Counted from the stretch's first letter, positions 25,167 through 37,216 are shown. The stretch: 64,000 nucleotides of DNA from Hemileia vastatrix (GCA_030280995.1 JASXTE010000001.1:10759001-10823000); one strand, 5' to 3'. Numbers and translations: made by a program. The notes: generated from the letters alone by a model not told the origin.

Positions 25167-26247
25167 TGTAGAAAGACTCTTACAGTTGCCTTGCTGTAAG
25201 CAGAATCGAAGGGAGTTTGATAAACCAAAGAAAACCCTGTCCCTTTAAGTAAATAAGGATTTCTCAATCAACTAAGAAAAATTTCTACTTGATATGAAAT
25301 AGCCAGTTGAAAAATACTTTAGACAGTTTTGGGATGAAGAATCAGTATTCTTTAAGATGAGGAAAAGAAATACAAAAGTGAAGTTGTAATTAGAAAATTT
25401 ATATAAATGATTGACTTATATGTTTTATAAAGCTTTTTATTTTATTGAAAAGAATTTAAAATAAAGTCCCTGAAGTTAAGACTTTTACAATGGTACCCTA
25501 TAAGTATATATTTATGAGTTTTTGTGTAAAATTAATGAAGTTTTATGAAAAAAGTGTTATATTTATAAGGGCATTACAAATATATAAAATTTTATGTAAA
25601 ATGAAGATGATAGTTGCTGTTTATACATGATTATGATCAAAGATTTCTAGCTGGATGTCTTCAATTTCAATTCAGAAGCCCTTATATGCATAGCTAAGTC
25701 ATGTGCCCTACTTTCTCTGCCTGAGCATCCATGAGCTTGTCTGGAGAATACCAGAGGCTTTACAGAGCTTTTACAGTCTTCTGGACTCAATTAAAAACCT
25801 TTAACCCTTAATAAAAAATCTAAATTAATAATAATAATAGGTTTAAATCTGGATAGCCTCCCATAAAATTTTTGTAGCCTGTGCAACCCTTTTCACTGAG
25901 CTAAAAGTTGTTGAAGTTAAGTAAATCATCAAAAATCAAAAATAATCAAAATACTTTATAAAATTAAAAAAATATAAGAAAAATAGTAAAAATTCTAAGA
26001 AAATTTCCAAAATTTCTTGAGACTCTTAGTTTTTATTTTAATGCACTTTTAGACCTTTAATTGGACCACATGACTGTAAAATAATTGATCTTTCTTGACT
26101 TCTATAATCAACCCATTTTTTCAAATAAACAATCCACTCTTTTAAAAAAAACTTTTAAGATAAATTGGCTTTCCCAATTCCTAAAATAACTATAATAGTC
26201 CACCTAAAAATAATCATTAATGCCATACTAATCTTTAGACTTCCACA
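25167..26247 (-). mobile_element. Solo gypsy LTR inserted in copia LTR
   Basis: Homologous over its length to the LTR at 15529-16627, bounded by TG (25167) and CA (26247), with no internal gypsy sequence next to it. Flanks GGCTT and GCATA both resemble GCCTA at the corresponding place in the other copia LTR (about 20391), consistent with an old, diverged 5-bp target duplication. Confidence 0.7.
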
Positions 26248-26386
26248 GCATACAGAGATATATCAATGTACACATTGACACATGTACATGCTCTACTGAA
26301 TGAAATCACACAATGTAATAATAGTCACAAGCTGGAATGATACTATAAACATGAAAGAAATAAGTAAATTATAAATTTTCACAAAT
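26248..26386 (-). repeat. Copia 5' LTR, outer part
   Basis: Matches 20395-20514 and ends in TTTTCACA. Together with 24728-25166 it makes up the interrupted 5' LTR of the minus-strand copia element. Confidence 0.65.
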
Positions 26387-26652
26387 CTGGACCTTCTGCT
26401 TCTGTGGAAAATGCTAAATCTTCTGACAGCTCTCCTTTTTTTGCCAATTTGTCTTTTACTTTTGGCTTCTCAATCTCTACAACATCTTTCTGTTCTTCTC
26501 AAGTTATATATGATTTGGGTGCTACCCATCATATTACCAAAAATCTATCAATTTTATTTAGCTACCAGAAATTCCACTCTCCAATGTCTGTTATAGTAGC
26601 TAAAGATTCCACATCTAATATTCTCAGCCAGGCTATATTGAGAGGCAAGTAA

Positions 26653-27862
26653 AATTTTATGTTAATTACAATAAGAAAGAATTGGATTTAAAATATATAC
26701 AAATTAAATATAATATTAAAATAAAATTATATAGCAATATGTTTTAAATAAATTTTATATTAATTTTTTACATTTAAATACAATATAAAACTGTATTCTA
26801 TAAAAAGATTAATATGTTTTTTATGTACTTAATGATTATGAATTTATAATTAATTAATCAAAATGTATTATAAGTATAAACATCAATTTATAATGTAATT
26901 AATTAATTATATAGATTAAAACATAAAAATGAAAATACTTTACAAAATTATTGAGAACTCCATTTTTCTCACAATTGGACCAATAAAATAAAATAAAATA
27001 AATAAATAAATAATAAAATAAATACATTAAACAATTGAAACCTTTATTTTAAATATAAGTGTTTTATTTTAACAAAACTAATTTTATTAAAATACTTGTT
27101 TATTTACAACAAGTATTATACTAGTACAATTGGTTAAATTGCCTACTCAATATTGTTTTAAACTATATTAGTTAGATATAAAAAATTGTACATCCCAAAT
27201 AGTATAAAATATTTTTTTCCATTAAAAAAATTGTATTTTGTAAAATACCACAAATGTAACATGTTTTTAATTACTATAGTTACATTTTCTCTGTTTTTGA
27301 TCAAACTAGTATTCTATTTCATCTCTTACGTTTTTACAGGTTTTATAGGGATGGATATATTGGGGTCTTTTGTTCTTTTTTTGTAAATAGTTATGTAGAA
27401 CCCTTAATTTTCTGTAACACTTTATTTTATTATTTTTCTTTCTTTTGTACCCTCAGTGACTATTCAGAGGGCCTCATTTTCCTATTTAAAGGCTTTTTTT
27501 TCTCATTGGGTAGTTTCCATTACTTACATTACTATACATTTAATCAATAACATTTTTGTTACAATTTATAGTATCTTACCATCAACTTTATTACTGTGAT
27601 TACAATACATAAATTGAGATATCTAAATACATATAAGGTTTCTTTAAAAGTGGTTCATTATTTTATTTTTGTTTTGATTATAGTTAGAGGAGTAAAAAAT
27701 TACTTACTTGTTTAACTAAAAGCCTTATGTCCATATAGTTGTTCTTGAAGCTTGTTATTTTCTTCTTAAAATTGTGTAGTTAGTTGTGTATTTACTCTTG
27801 TTTTTTCTTGCCTTTTCATTTTCTTCTTTTTTGGTTGTATTTTTCTTCTTCTTCTAGACATC
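26653..27862. mobile_element. 1.2-kb AT-rich insertion in copia
   Basis: Copia protease reading stops near 26652 and pre-integrase coding resumes near 27863. The sequence between is very AT-rich with an AAAT-type microsatellite (26985-27025) and no recognisable ORF. A stretch around 27405-27495 (CTGTAACACTTTATTTTATT, CAGAGGGCC) is matched in reverse complement around 49085-49180, so it probably belongs to a repeat family also present there. Its ends are not defined. Confidence 0.5.
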
Positions 27863-28905
27863 TTGCAGACAAATATTCCTGGTTATGGTAAAACATACAT
27901 TATTGATAGAATTAATGGTATATCTACCTTTTTAGATAAATTTTACTACTTCCCTGATGTATCTAGAACTCATATTTCTGGTTTTGAAATTTATGAGAAT
28001 TCTGGTTTTACTAAATTAATAGATAATTTTTTTTATTTAGTACACTCTAATAACAATAATATTGTTACTTCTTTACTTCCTAATTATAATTCTTATTTTT
28101 ATTGATGTTTGATTGTTTCCAATTCCTTCAATTGAGGCTCACTCAATCAGTCATAATTCTATTTACAACATGTGGAATTTAAATCTTGGTCATTTTGGTG
28201 AGCTTCACATTAATAAAACAATAAAATGTGTTACATGTTGTTCTCTAGATAATTACACTGCTCCATCTCTTTTTCTTTAATCTGCTTTTACTTCTAATTG
28301 TATTTCTTTTCCACTACCATCTATTAATACTTCTTTTAAATTGTTAGATCTAGTTAGTCTAATTCCAGAGGAAGTTACTGGTGATAGATATGCTTGAAGT
28401 TTTAGAGATTCTTATTCTTCCTTTACATGGGTCTATTTTATAGCAGCCAAATCTGATGTGGTGTGTTTTTTTGAAGAATATTTTAACTACTTCAAAACTC
28501 AAATGGGTGTCTCCCTGAAAGCCTTGGGAACCAAGTGCAGTGTTGAATTTTTTGGTCAAGATTTTCAACATGTGGTTAAACACCACAGAATCCAACAACA
28601 AGTTACTAAAAATTACTTGCATTGAGAAAATGGTTGTTCTGAATGTTGGAATCATAACCTTGATGTATTGGGCCAAGAAATTCTTTTTGAAAGTGGGTTA
28701 ACTGTAAATTTTTGGAATTTTGATTTTAAATGTTCTTCTTACATTAATAACTGTATCCCTTCAGATACCTCTTCCCTAAATACTTAAAAAATGTTCATGG
28801 TTCATTTCCCTTTTTTCATGAACTTCTTCTTATGTGCATATACCTGTTGAATTTCAAACCACTCTGGCTCCTACTTCAAAAAAGTGTATTTTCATTAGTT
28901 ACAAA

Positions 28906-29117
28906 CACCACAAAAAATAAGTGGCACCTACTAGCAGGTGCCTATTGCTATATTCAGTTTTGATTCAAGAGTAAATTTGATTTGATGTTGCACAAGCTAG
29001 TGTGCTCATTGTTCAGTGTGCAGTCTTTCCAGAAGAATTACAGCTGAGCTTAAATTGAGTTAAATCAAAAATGGGGATAGGCACCTGCTATCAGGTGCCC
29101 ATGTTTTTTTTCTGGTG
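28906..29117 (+). mobile_element. CACCA MITE copy 1 (212 bp)
   Basis: Ends CACCAC..TGGTG with about 38-bp terminal inverted repeats; each end carries its own 20-bp palindrome of the form GGCACCTGCTAGCAGGTGCC. Flanked by a 3-bp duplication AAA. Excising the element with one AAA rejoins the copia frame (ISYK to EGVKGW). A CAC-N-A terminus with a 3-bp duplication is the mark of the CACTA superfamily. Confidence 0.9.
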
Positions 29118-30591
29118 AAAGAGGGTGTTAAGGGCTGGTAGTTTTGGGATCTAACTGAATATAGAATTTTCATTTCTGAATTGGCCAAGTTTGATACTAA
29201 AATGTTTAATTTTCTGTCAACTGTACCTATATTCAATGAATTCTTTCTTTCACCTTCTGTCAACCAGGTCTTGTAAATGAATTGGAAATCTTATCTATTC
29301 AACAACATGACACCACTTCTTACCATAATTCTAAAATTGATGAAAACATATTTGTTATACCACCCTCAAATGTACCCCTATCAACTCCTGGGAATGATTT
29401 GCATTTTAAAAAGGCTCTGTATGGCACAAATAAAGTGGGACATTTCTGGTATTTCTGTTTTTTGGAGATATTGACAAAAAGAGGTTTTACTTGTTTGCTC
29501 TATTATCTGTAGGTGTATGTTTACCAAAATTGACATGCTTAATGTTATTTCTGGGTACATGTCAATAATGTCTGCATGTTTTCATCCTATGACTTGATAT
29601 TATTCTGGTTCCCACATTTCTTAGAATATAAAGTTGGAATAATGTGGCAAAACAGCATTATTGTAATCATTGGTATTGGTTTTATATGGGACAATGACAG
29701 TGTTTTTCATTTAAATAAGTCTCTTTTGTGCAAAAAAACTGTTGGCATAAACAGGTTTTACCTTCTCCTCTCTTTGAATGCCTATCAGTCCTAATACTCA
29801 TCTCCTTACTTCATCTGACAATTATGGTTTGGATAGAGTTAGCCAAACTGAATTTATCCAGGTGGTAGGTTCTATTAATTAATTGGCTGTTGAATCTTGA
29901 CAAGATCTTTCCTTGGTAATTGTATAAATTTTCTGTTTTTCAAATGCTCCAAACTTCTCACATTGGAAATGTGCTAAACATTTGTTGCACTGCATTAATG
30001 TCACCAATAATTATGAACTTTCTCTCAAACTTGTTGACAATAATATCTTTTCCTTTCACTTCTGCACAAATTGGGGTGATGAATCTTCCTTCTCAGTGGG
30101 TGGTTTTATCATTTTATCTTATGGAGCTCTGGTGTCTTGGTTTTCTTGTTGTCAAACAGTTGTTACCACATCTACTTATCATGCTAAATTATTATCTTAC
30201 TTGTTAAGTGCTAAAAAAATTGTGTGGTTTCAAAATATTGCACATGATCTTTGTGGAATATGTCTACCTCCTAAAGTACTTCATTTTCTCTCTTGAGTAT
30301 AAATGACATAAACAAAAAAACTAAACACTTTCAAAAAGATTGATTCTGTATTCATTAACAGGTCTCAAAAAACTTAATTAAATGTGTATGAGTTAGTACA
30401 GTAAATCAGCTGGCTGATATGTTTACTAAAGCCTTGTCTAAACCATTGATGGATAAATTTGTTTCAATTTTTTTCTCTTAACCAAATGTTTAATCTCTTT
30501 TCTAGTTTTTTTTCTATTCTTACTTTCTTTTCTTCTCTATTTTTTCCTTTTTTCTTTCTTTTCTTATCTTTTCACATGATTTGTGTTCTGA

Positions 30592-30830
30592 GGGGGGGGT
30601 GTTAAGGATGGTCCTTTAATACAGAGCTAATATTTCACTAGTTTTATACATGAAGCTTATATTCTATATACAGAACACTAAATCATAATATGTTTAATCT
30701 TTTATTATAATATATAACATCATTGTTTACATAAATTATATTCTCACCAAAGTATTTTGTTTCACTCTAGGAACTAAACTTATATACAAACTTAAAACTA
30801 CACATTAAATCATCCATGAGATATGTTACA
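30592..30830 (+). repeat. Polypurine tract and 3' LTR of second copia
   Basis: A run of G (30592-30599) follows the RNase H end and is followed directly by TGTTAAGGATGGTCC, the expected PPT and LTR start at 30600. No second LTR copy is in the window, so the right edge is a guess. Confidence 0.5.
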
Positions 30831-30869
30831 CCTAGCCTCACTATACCCTTCCCATTCCATACCACTTTC

Positions 30870-31192
30870 TTCATTACCCTCCCCTCCCCTCCCCATCTCA
30901 CTTGCTTTCTTCTCTGTCTCCTTTCTTCCTCATCCCACTTGCTTCCTTCTCCTCCCCTTTCTTTTCCATCCCACTTTCTATCTTCCCCTCCCCTTCCCTC
31001 CTCATCAAAATTGCTTCCTTCTCCTCCCCTTTCTTCCCCATCCCACTTTCTTTCTTCTCCTCCCCTTTCCTTTCCATCCCACTTTCTTCCTTCCCCTTCC
31101 CTTCCCTCCCCCTCCCCTTCTCATCCCACTTGCTTCCTTCCCCTTCCCTCCCCTCTTCATCCCACTCACTTCCTCTCCCTCCCCTCCACATT
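30870..31192. repeat. Polypyrimidine minisatellite
   Basis: About 320 bp almost free of purines on the plus strand, built from 33-50 bp units containing CCCACTTGCTTCC and CTCCCCTTTC. All frames on both strands stay open here; these are artefacts of the repeat. Such mirror-rich polypurine/polypyrimidine DNA can form triplex (H-DNA). Confidence 0.9.
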
Positions 31193-31508
31193 TAACATGT
31201 ATAGCATAAGTGAAAAGTAAGAAGTAATATTGAAAACTGAGTAACTAGATAAATGGATGAAAATAAAAAAAAATAAAAAATAACATTTGAGCTAGCTAAA
31301 TAAATAATCAAAAAGTCAATCATTTATCTAAATAGCTAAAAAGAAGTAATAAACTAATTGACTAATACTCTGAAAATTAAAAAAAATTAAAACAAGAGAT
31401 TGATTGATTAAAAAAAGAAATAGAAACATGAGAATAGAGATAATAAAACAAACAAAAAATAATAAAATAAAAAGATAAATTATCTAGCAAAAAAAGGACT
31501 TGGTCAGA

Positions 31509-31720
31509 CACCAGAAAAAAAACATGGGCACCTGATAGCAGGTGCCAATCCCTATCTTTGACTTAACTCAATTTCAGCTCAGCTGTGATTCTTCTGGAAG
31601 GACTATGCACTAAATAATGAATACACTAGCTTGTGAAACATCAAATCAAATTTACTCTTAAATCAAAACTGAATATAGGGATAGGCATCTGCTAGCAGGT
31701 GCCACTTAATTTTTGTGGTG
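31509..31720 (-). mobile_element. CACCA MITE copy 2 (212 bp)
   Basis: Reverse-complement copy of the element at 28906-29117, exactly the same length, with ends CACCAG..GTGGTG and terminal palindromes. It is flanked by a 3-bp duplication AGA. Confidence 0.9.
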
Positions 31721-31842
31721 AGAGTATGAAACAATATTTTGGGATGTGGGGATTGGATGATGTGCTACCAAAAAGGGAAAATCTATGAGAAGAAGTTATG
31801 TTATTTGGGGAGTGGAAATTTTTATATAAAAGGGGATGAAAT

Positions 31843-32134
31843 GAAGGAAGAAGAAAGAAGAAAGAAGAAAGAAGAAAGAAGAAAGAAGAAAGAAGAAAGA
31901 AGAAAGAAGAAAGAAGAAAGAAGAAAGAAGAAAGAAGAAAGAAGAAAGAAGAAAGAAGAAAGAAGAAAGAAGAAAGAAGAAAGAAGAAAGAAGAGAAAGA
32001 AAGAAGAAAGAAGAAAGAAGAAAGAAGAAAGAAGAAAGAAGAAAGAAGAAAGAAGAAAGAAGAAAGAAGAAAGAAGAAAGAAGAAAGAAGAAAGAAGAAA
32101 GAAGAAAGAAGAAAGAAGAAAGAAGAAAGAAGGA
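31843..32134. repeat. GAAAGAA-type microsatellite
   Basis: About 290 bp of heptamer repeat (AAGAAAG)n with one interruption near 31993-32001 and a TTTTTTGGGGGGGG end. The three long open frames are artefacts of the repeat. Confidence 0.95.
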
Positions 32135-32218
32135 TTTTTTTTGGGGGGGGAATTATATACCATAAATGAATTATCAAAGCTCCAAAAAAAAAAAAAATTC
32201 AAAAATCCTTGATTTAAC

Positions 32219-32276
<58 letters not shown>
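32219..32276. repeat. Poly-T followed by GT dinucleotide repeat
   Basis: A T run (about 20 nt) runs into (GT)19 or so. No gene is attached. Confidence 0.95.
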
Positions 32277-32278
<2 letters not shown>

Positions 32279-32372
32279 TAGTCATGAATGACAGAGAAGT
32301 TTTACAATTCATTTTCAGTTATCATTCATAGTTTACATCTTTCTCATATTAACTTTTTTTTTTTGATCTCAT

Positions 32373-32606
32373 CATCAACAACATACCTGGTACCTACCAG
32401 CAGGTGTCAATCCTCAAATTTATTTGTCATTCTAGAATAACTCAGATTTGATGTTACCCACACAAGTAGGCATATTCATTGCTCAGTTTTCAGTGTGCAG
32501 TCTTATTCTGAAAAGTAGAGCTACAGCTGAGCTGAAACTGAATTAAATGAAAGATAGTGATTGGCACCTACTATCAGGTGTCTGTCTTATTTTATTTTAT
32601 TTGGTG
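32373..32606 (+). mobile_element. CACCA MITE copy 3, diverged
   Basis: Same internal order as 28906-29117 (CTCAGTTTTCAGTGTGCAGT, ACAGCTGAGCTG) and both terminal palindromes, now imperfect. The left tip has decayed to CATCAA and the right ends TTTGGTG. Confidence 0.75.
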
Positions 32607-32938
32607 GATCTGGTATGAGTTTTAATTTTATTGCATGTTGCATATTCTGCCTAATTAAGTCATCAAAAAAAAATACTATTAATAAAAAAAATTAAAAAAA
32701 AAAATTAGAAATTAGAAATTAATAAAATGAAATATGGAATATATTCATAGGTTTTTTTGTGTGTAAACACTTAAAAACATTTTTTTTTTCATTTCTCCCT
32801 TTTGAATGTTTACAAAATGAAAATCATAATAAAACTTAAGAAATATATCAAGTGATTATCTAAACATTCTACCATGTTCCTTCTTTTATTCTGATGTTTT
32901 TTTTTGTTTGTTTGTTTTTTTAAAAAATGACATGTGAC

Positions 32939-32969
<31 letters not shown>

Positions 32970-33143
32970 GATGAAAAAAATGGATATCTTCAAATTAAAG
33001 AAAACAAAAAATTAAGTCATCATCAGAAAACAGTTAAGAAAAATAAAATAAAAAAACACCATGAAAAATGTTGGGGGACTTTCTTGTAAGCCAAATCTCC
33101 TCTAAATATGGAGGGGAATGATAAAATATGAAGCAAAATTCAA

Positions 33144-33182
<39 letters not shown>
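32939..33182. repeat. Poly-A and TA simple repeats
   Basis: A run of about 29 A (32939-32967) and a (TA)n block (about 33148-33180), with AT-rich unassigned sequence between them. Confidence 0.9.
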
Positions 33183-33186
<4 letters not shown>

Positions 33187-33559
33187 CACAATAAACAAGA
33201 CCAATTTTCAAATGAATATTAAATAGTCTTTAACTGATTAAGAATTTTTTTCTTTCAAATAAGGCTGGTGGTTAAATTCATCAAGACCACTGATAAACTA
33301 ATTGTGGCCCATTATCCAGTAAAACAAGGATGCTCCTACAATAGAGCAGCTAAGTGACACATTTCTCCTTAGGTGCAGCAGAAAAACACATTTTGTGCTT
33401 GTTTCATCATATTTTACAATATAATGTATCATGAAAACTCTATTTCACTAAAACAAAAAATATTGAATAAGTTCAGGCTCTCTCAATATTAGACCAGTAA
33501 TGGTGCTCATTTTACTGGATGCCTGATAAAATTGAGAGCAGATTTCAAACCATTTTGTG

Positions 33560-34560
33560 GAATCATTAGGTGAGATCTTCTTTAATTTTATTTTCAAATA
33601 AGTTAACAAGCTGTTTCTCTTGAGAAAAGTGTTTTCCTTTGATGAAAGCTTTTAAAGTGTTAAAGTTAATTTAAATTGGGTTCCAAAATGTAGAATATGG
33701 TGGTAGGAAGTTTATATTGATTCAATCAGATGTTTTTAAGAGGTGTTGGACATTATAAAATTTATCACCTTTGTGTATTGGATAATTATCTAGAATGATC
33801 ACAGTGTTGGCCTCACATTTGCTTTAAAGTATGACATAAAAGCCCAAAAAATCTGTAACATTGACTCAGCTACATTTTTTTTTCTATCTGCATTGAACAC
33901 AGCTCATGGTACATATAGCCACTTTTTGATAAGGCATTAATTGTTGTAATTTGACTGTGACATGGTGCAACATTAAGTACTTCTGGATCTCCTATCAAAA
34001 TAAAAGCAAACACATCAGTAAAACAAAGACTTCTAAGTGTCAATAAACATGCTGATAACTTGCAAAAAGTTGAATAGCCATGAAAACACTGTGTATGAAG
34101 ATCAAAACCAATTTTGATGACTGGATAATCAAGATCAATGGCTTGATGAATGATGTAGTCATGTTGTTTTTTGATGACCACAAAATAATTACACTTAGTA
34201 GGAATTTTAGTTGTAGTCTTCCACATAACATTAGGTTTCTTTTCAATCATTAGAGATTGATTGAGGAGAGATAACAATGTCAAACCTGTCCTTGGTATAT
34301 TGTGCCATTTCTTTTAGAGTAATAGTAGACTTGTATTCAATGTCAAATAAAAATCTGAGAAGTATATTAGTCATAAATTTTGTTTGAGCTCCTTGTCACC
34401 TCTTAAGAATCTGTATCCTTTTGACTTTCATGATGAAGTATGTGATAAACAGTTCACTCAGAGATATTGAAAGCTGCACAAACTGCCTTTTGTGTTGATC
34501 CTTTTTCCAAGATGTTGTCTAAAACCAATTGTTTGACATCTTCACCAACTTTCTGGCTTT
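33560..34560 (-). pseudogene. Tc1/mariner-type transposase, broken
   Basis: On the minus strand from about 34555: a helix-turn-helix (GSTQKAVCAAFNIS, then a stop, then TVYHILHH), a second DNA-binding segment (STITLKEMAQYTKDRFDIVI, about 34330-34270), the DDE region (DLHTQCFHGYSTF near 34110-34070; FAFILIGDPEVLNVAPCHSQ near 34000-33940), then after a frameshift at an A run (about 33880) ANTVIILDNYPIHKGDKF (about 33810-33755) and LPPYSTFWNPI (about 33710-33680). The codon after NPI, where the family has its catalytic Glu, is TAA. HTH and DDE_3-like motifs define the family; TA-flanked MITEs elsewhere in the window (18766, 41479) are of the kind such enzymes move. Terminal repeats were not located. 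Confidence 0.75.
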
Positions 34561-34811
34561 TTTATTTTATTTTTAATTTTAATTTTTGCAGCTGGTTTTG
34601 AAGGTCCTTCAGATCTATTTTCATCAAAGATCTCTAGTCCACAACATTGATTTTTTTTCTTCCTTAATTTAGTAGTACATTTGTTTTGAACAGCCTTTGG
34701 AAGTGTGTTAATTTATTTTACAATACTATCTGCTTCTTGGGAAACTTCTTAAGCAGCTTCAGAAGCAATATCACAATGGCTTAAGTAATTATAAATCACT
34801 AGGAAAAAAAA

Positions 34812-34855
34812 TGTTGGCACCTGCTAGCAGGCTCCAGCTTTTATTTTCTGGTAAA
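34812..34855 (+). mobile_element. CACCA MITE, right-end fragment
   Basis: Contains the terminal palindrome (GGCACCTGCTAGCAGGCTCC) and TTTTCTGGT, matching the right end of copies 1-3; the rest is missing. Confidence 0.6.
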
Positions 34856-34859
34856 TGTG

Positions 34860-35876
34860 AGGGTACAACTATTCAGAGGAACTAAACACAACAAAAGTAT
34901 GAATTGACTGTCCAATTTGATGTCCAGTCTAGCAATATTTGATGAGGGGACAAGTTCAATTTAAATTCATTGCAATTAGTCAAATAGCACAAGACTGGCC
35001 ATCAATCAAACAAGGCCACCAGTCTCAACTCAATTTAACAACAGCCTTGTTTATTGGAAAATGTAATATATATAAACTGAAGGCTTAAAAAAAATCTGGA
35101 TATACTAACACTAGTAAAATGGATTGTCCAAAGGTAGGTGTTTTTTAAATGCATTTAGCCAAAGAAGCCTAATTAAAACACAAAAGTTTCATAAACTTGA
35201 CATTTCATAGGGTTTGCAAAAATAAGTTGAATAAAGACTTCACAAGTCTAAATGAAGTTAACAAATTGCTCTTCCTTTGATCTATATCTTGCATTGAAGG
35301 GTGAGGGATAGGTTGTCACTTCCAGAAACCATCATTTACCAATCAAAGTGACAAAAAAGTGACTTCAGTATGATTTAAATCTCCATCAACAAGTTTTACA
35401 AGGAACAAGAAATAAAACTTACCAAGTAAAAGCAAGGAAATTGAAGAATGAGAAAAAAAAACCACAGATATTAGATTTGATTAGAGGTATCAACCTGATC
35501 ACACTTGTCTGAAACAAAGATGAAGAAGGGATGAAAAACAAAAAATATACAGATAAAAGGATCAGATACTTCTTTCCAGCCACAGTAGATAAAACAAGAC
35601 TAAAGCTACAGGTTGCAAAAAAATATTATGCTGGAGTGAGGATTTATCAATTTCGAAAAAAATCTGTTCCATTGTAGATATATACACTCATACACATATA
35701 TGTTAATGAACAGAGGGCTATAAAATTAGATTACAGCATTTGAACTAAATTAAGTAGAATTTTTGAAAAAAATATCTCAAGTTGACTGTATTCATATTCA
35801 ACAATTACATGTTGTGATTTGAAAACCAAATGAGAAGAAGTGTTGAGGCGTGTGCATATATGGGTATGTGAGGTTG
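34860..35876. other. Intergenic DNA downstream of OMA1
   Basis: About 1 kb without coding signals or clear repeats; presumably includes the OMA1 3' UTR on the minus strand. Confidence 0.4.
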
Positions 35877-37216
35877 TTAAAATGCTAGTGGTTGGATTCG
35901 ATAAAACTCGTTCAACTTTTCCGTAAGGTGATCACCGCAATATGTTTCCCTAATCCTTCTAGCTTCAGGTAACCATTCTTGGATCTACAAATAAAAGGAA
36001 ACCACAACATAATAACTCAGCAAAAAAAAAAGCAATTCCATAGCCCATCCAAGAGGAAAAAAAACGTATGTGTGGTAGATTGCAGAGAACAATGAGATTT
36101 TTTTACATTTTGAATTCTTTTTTGGTGTGTTGGATGGGTTTGGAAAAATTGAGCAGCCTGAGAGAGGATTCCAGGGTTTTCTAGTTGTTGCATTCTTTTC
36201 CAAACTTGAACAGCTTCCTCGGGATTGAAGCATGCTTTGGCCATGATGTGCAGACCAATTTGGTCAGCTGAGAAAATCAAAAGAAGAGACATCATAGGGG
36301 TAATGATGATCAATATGAATACATATGAGCTTGATGAGTTCAACGAATACCACGGTTACCTTCCATTTCGCTTGTCCTAGAGTTGGGCAATGTCATGAGC
36401 AAATTAACCAAAGCCCTTGAAAAGCCCCAGTCGAGTCCTATAAAGCTCAAAGCAGTTGTCATGAGGAAAACGATTTTAAGATAAGACATTCTTTCAGCCG
36501 TGTGTCTAGCTGCTTGGTGAGCTATTTCATGACCTAGGATAGTGGCCAAACCTGCTTCTGAACGGCAGACTGGTAAGATGCCAGTGAAGACAAAAATTTT
36601 ACCACCTGGGATGACAAAGCTATGAAAATGAGGGGATGGCTTAATCTAGTGGGTATATATGGGGGTGAAAAAAATTGGATGAAAAGGACAGACGCATTTT
36701 TAATGTGAGGCTCGTTGATGACATGTATTTTCCAATCAACCTGTTGCTTGGGCGAGTGAGGGGGAGGTGTGATTGAAGAATGAGGATGTGAAGAGAAGTT
36801 GGAGGCAGTAATGATTTGTCGTGCGACGTTGTGAACAAAGATGGAGGTTGGATGGGTAGGCGGGAGTAGTTTGTGCTGAAACTGTTGGAGGGTTTGAGCA
36901 TACACTTGGCGGCCAGTCTTTTGGAGTGATGTAGATGAGGAGAAAAGACAAGCAGATGATGAAGATGAGCAACAGAATCCGAAGCAGAAGCAGAATGGAA
37001 GGGGCAACCAACGGCAAGCTCGTCATCGACGGAGGTGTCCATGAAGCGCCATCTTCCGGACTGCTCGACCTGTTCGAGATGAGCCACGACATAAAGACCA
37101 AGTCCAGCGGCAATGCAGTAGAGAGAAGCGGGGATGGGAATGGAGGTGGCAGTGCTGGCGGAGTTGGAAGTCGGGAAGCGACGGTAGACGTGGCGGACAA
37201 AGACACGGGCGACCAT
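35877..37216 (-). CDS. OMA1: OMA1-like mitochondrial metalloprotease
   Basis: Five exons, 37216-37009, 36904-36694, 36619-36360, 36267-36107 and 35984-35877, join in frame to 316 codons including TAA. Key features: ARVFVRHVYRR N-terminus likely for mitochondrial import; a hydrophobic segment (ASLYCIAAGLGLYVVAHLEQV, about residues 31-51); SGRWRFMD; VDWKIHVINEPHIKNAFV; PGGKIFVFTGILPV; the zinc motif HEIAHQ with the partner sequence HTAERMS; a second hydrophobic segment; ADQIGLHIMAKACF with the third ligand region (no Glu seen in the TSEMEGADQ stretch other than EMEG); THPTHQKRI. Family knowledge: M48 peptidase of the inner mitochondrial membrane that acts in membrane protein quality control under stress. 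Acceptor 1 (36905) was chosen because it keeps frame. Divergent from the biotin gene. Confidence 0.9.

Larger units (their letters stand above)
26388..30475 (+). pseudogene. Second Ty1/copia polyprotein, broken and interrupted
   Basis: Plus-strand order: Ser-rich linker and protease (IYDLGATHHITKN near 26505-26545, with Leu where the active-site triad normally has Ser); an insertion (about 26653-27862); pre-integrase (27863-28105); LGHFGE (about 28185); integrase (FRDSYSSFTWVYFIAAKSD near 28400-28455; the second catalytic Asp is not evident at GTKCSVEFF); a GWxFWD block split by a MITE; RT piece (FKKALYGTNKVGHFWY near 29405-29455); RNase H (WGDESSFSVGGFI near 30070-30110) and the closing ADMFTKALSKPLMDKF (about 30412-30460). 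Stops and frameshifts are frequent. Gag is missing: the element begins abruptly beside the minus-strand copia LTR. Confidence 0.8.

Noticed and set aside
30816..32212. Several ORFs above 90 residues on both strands
   Set aside because: All lie in polypyrimidine or GAAAGAA repeats where stop codons cannot form.
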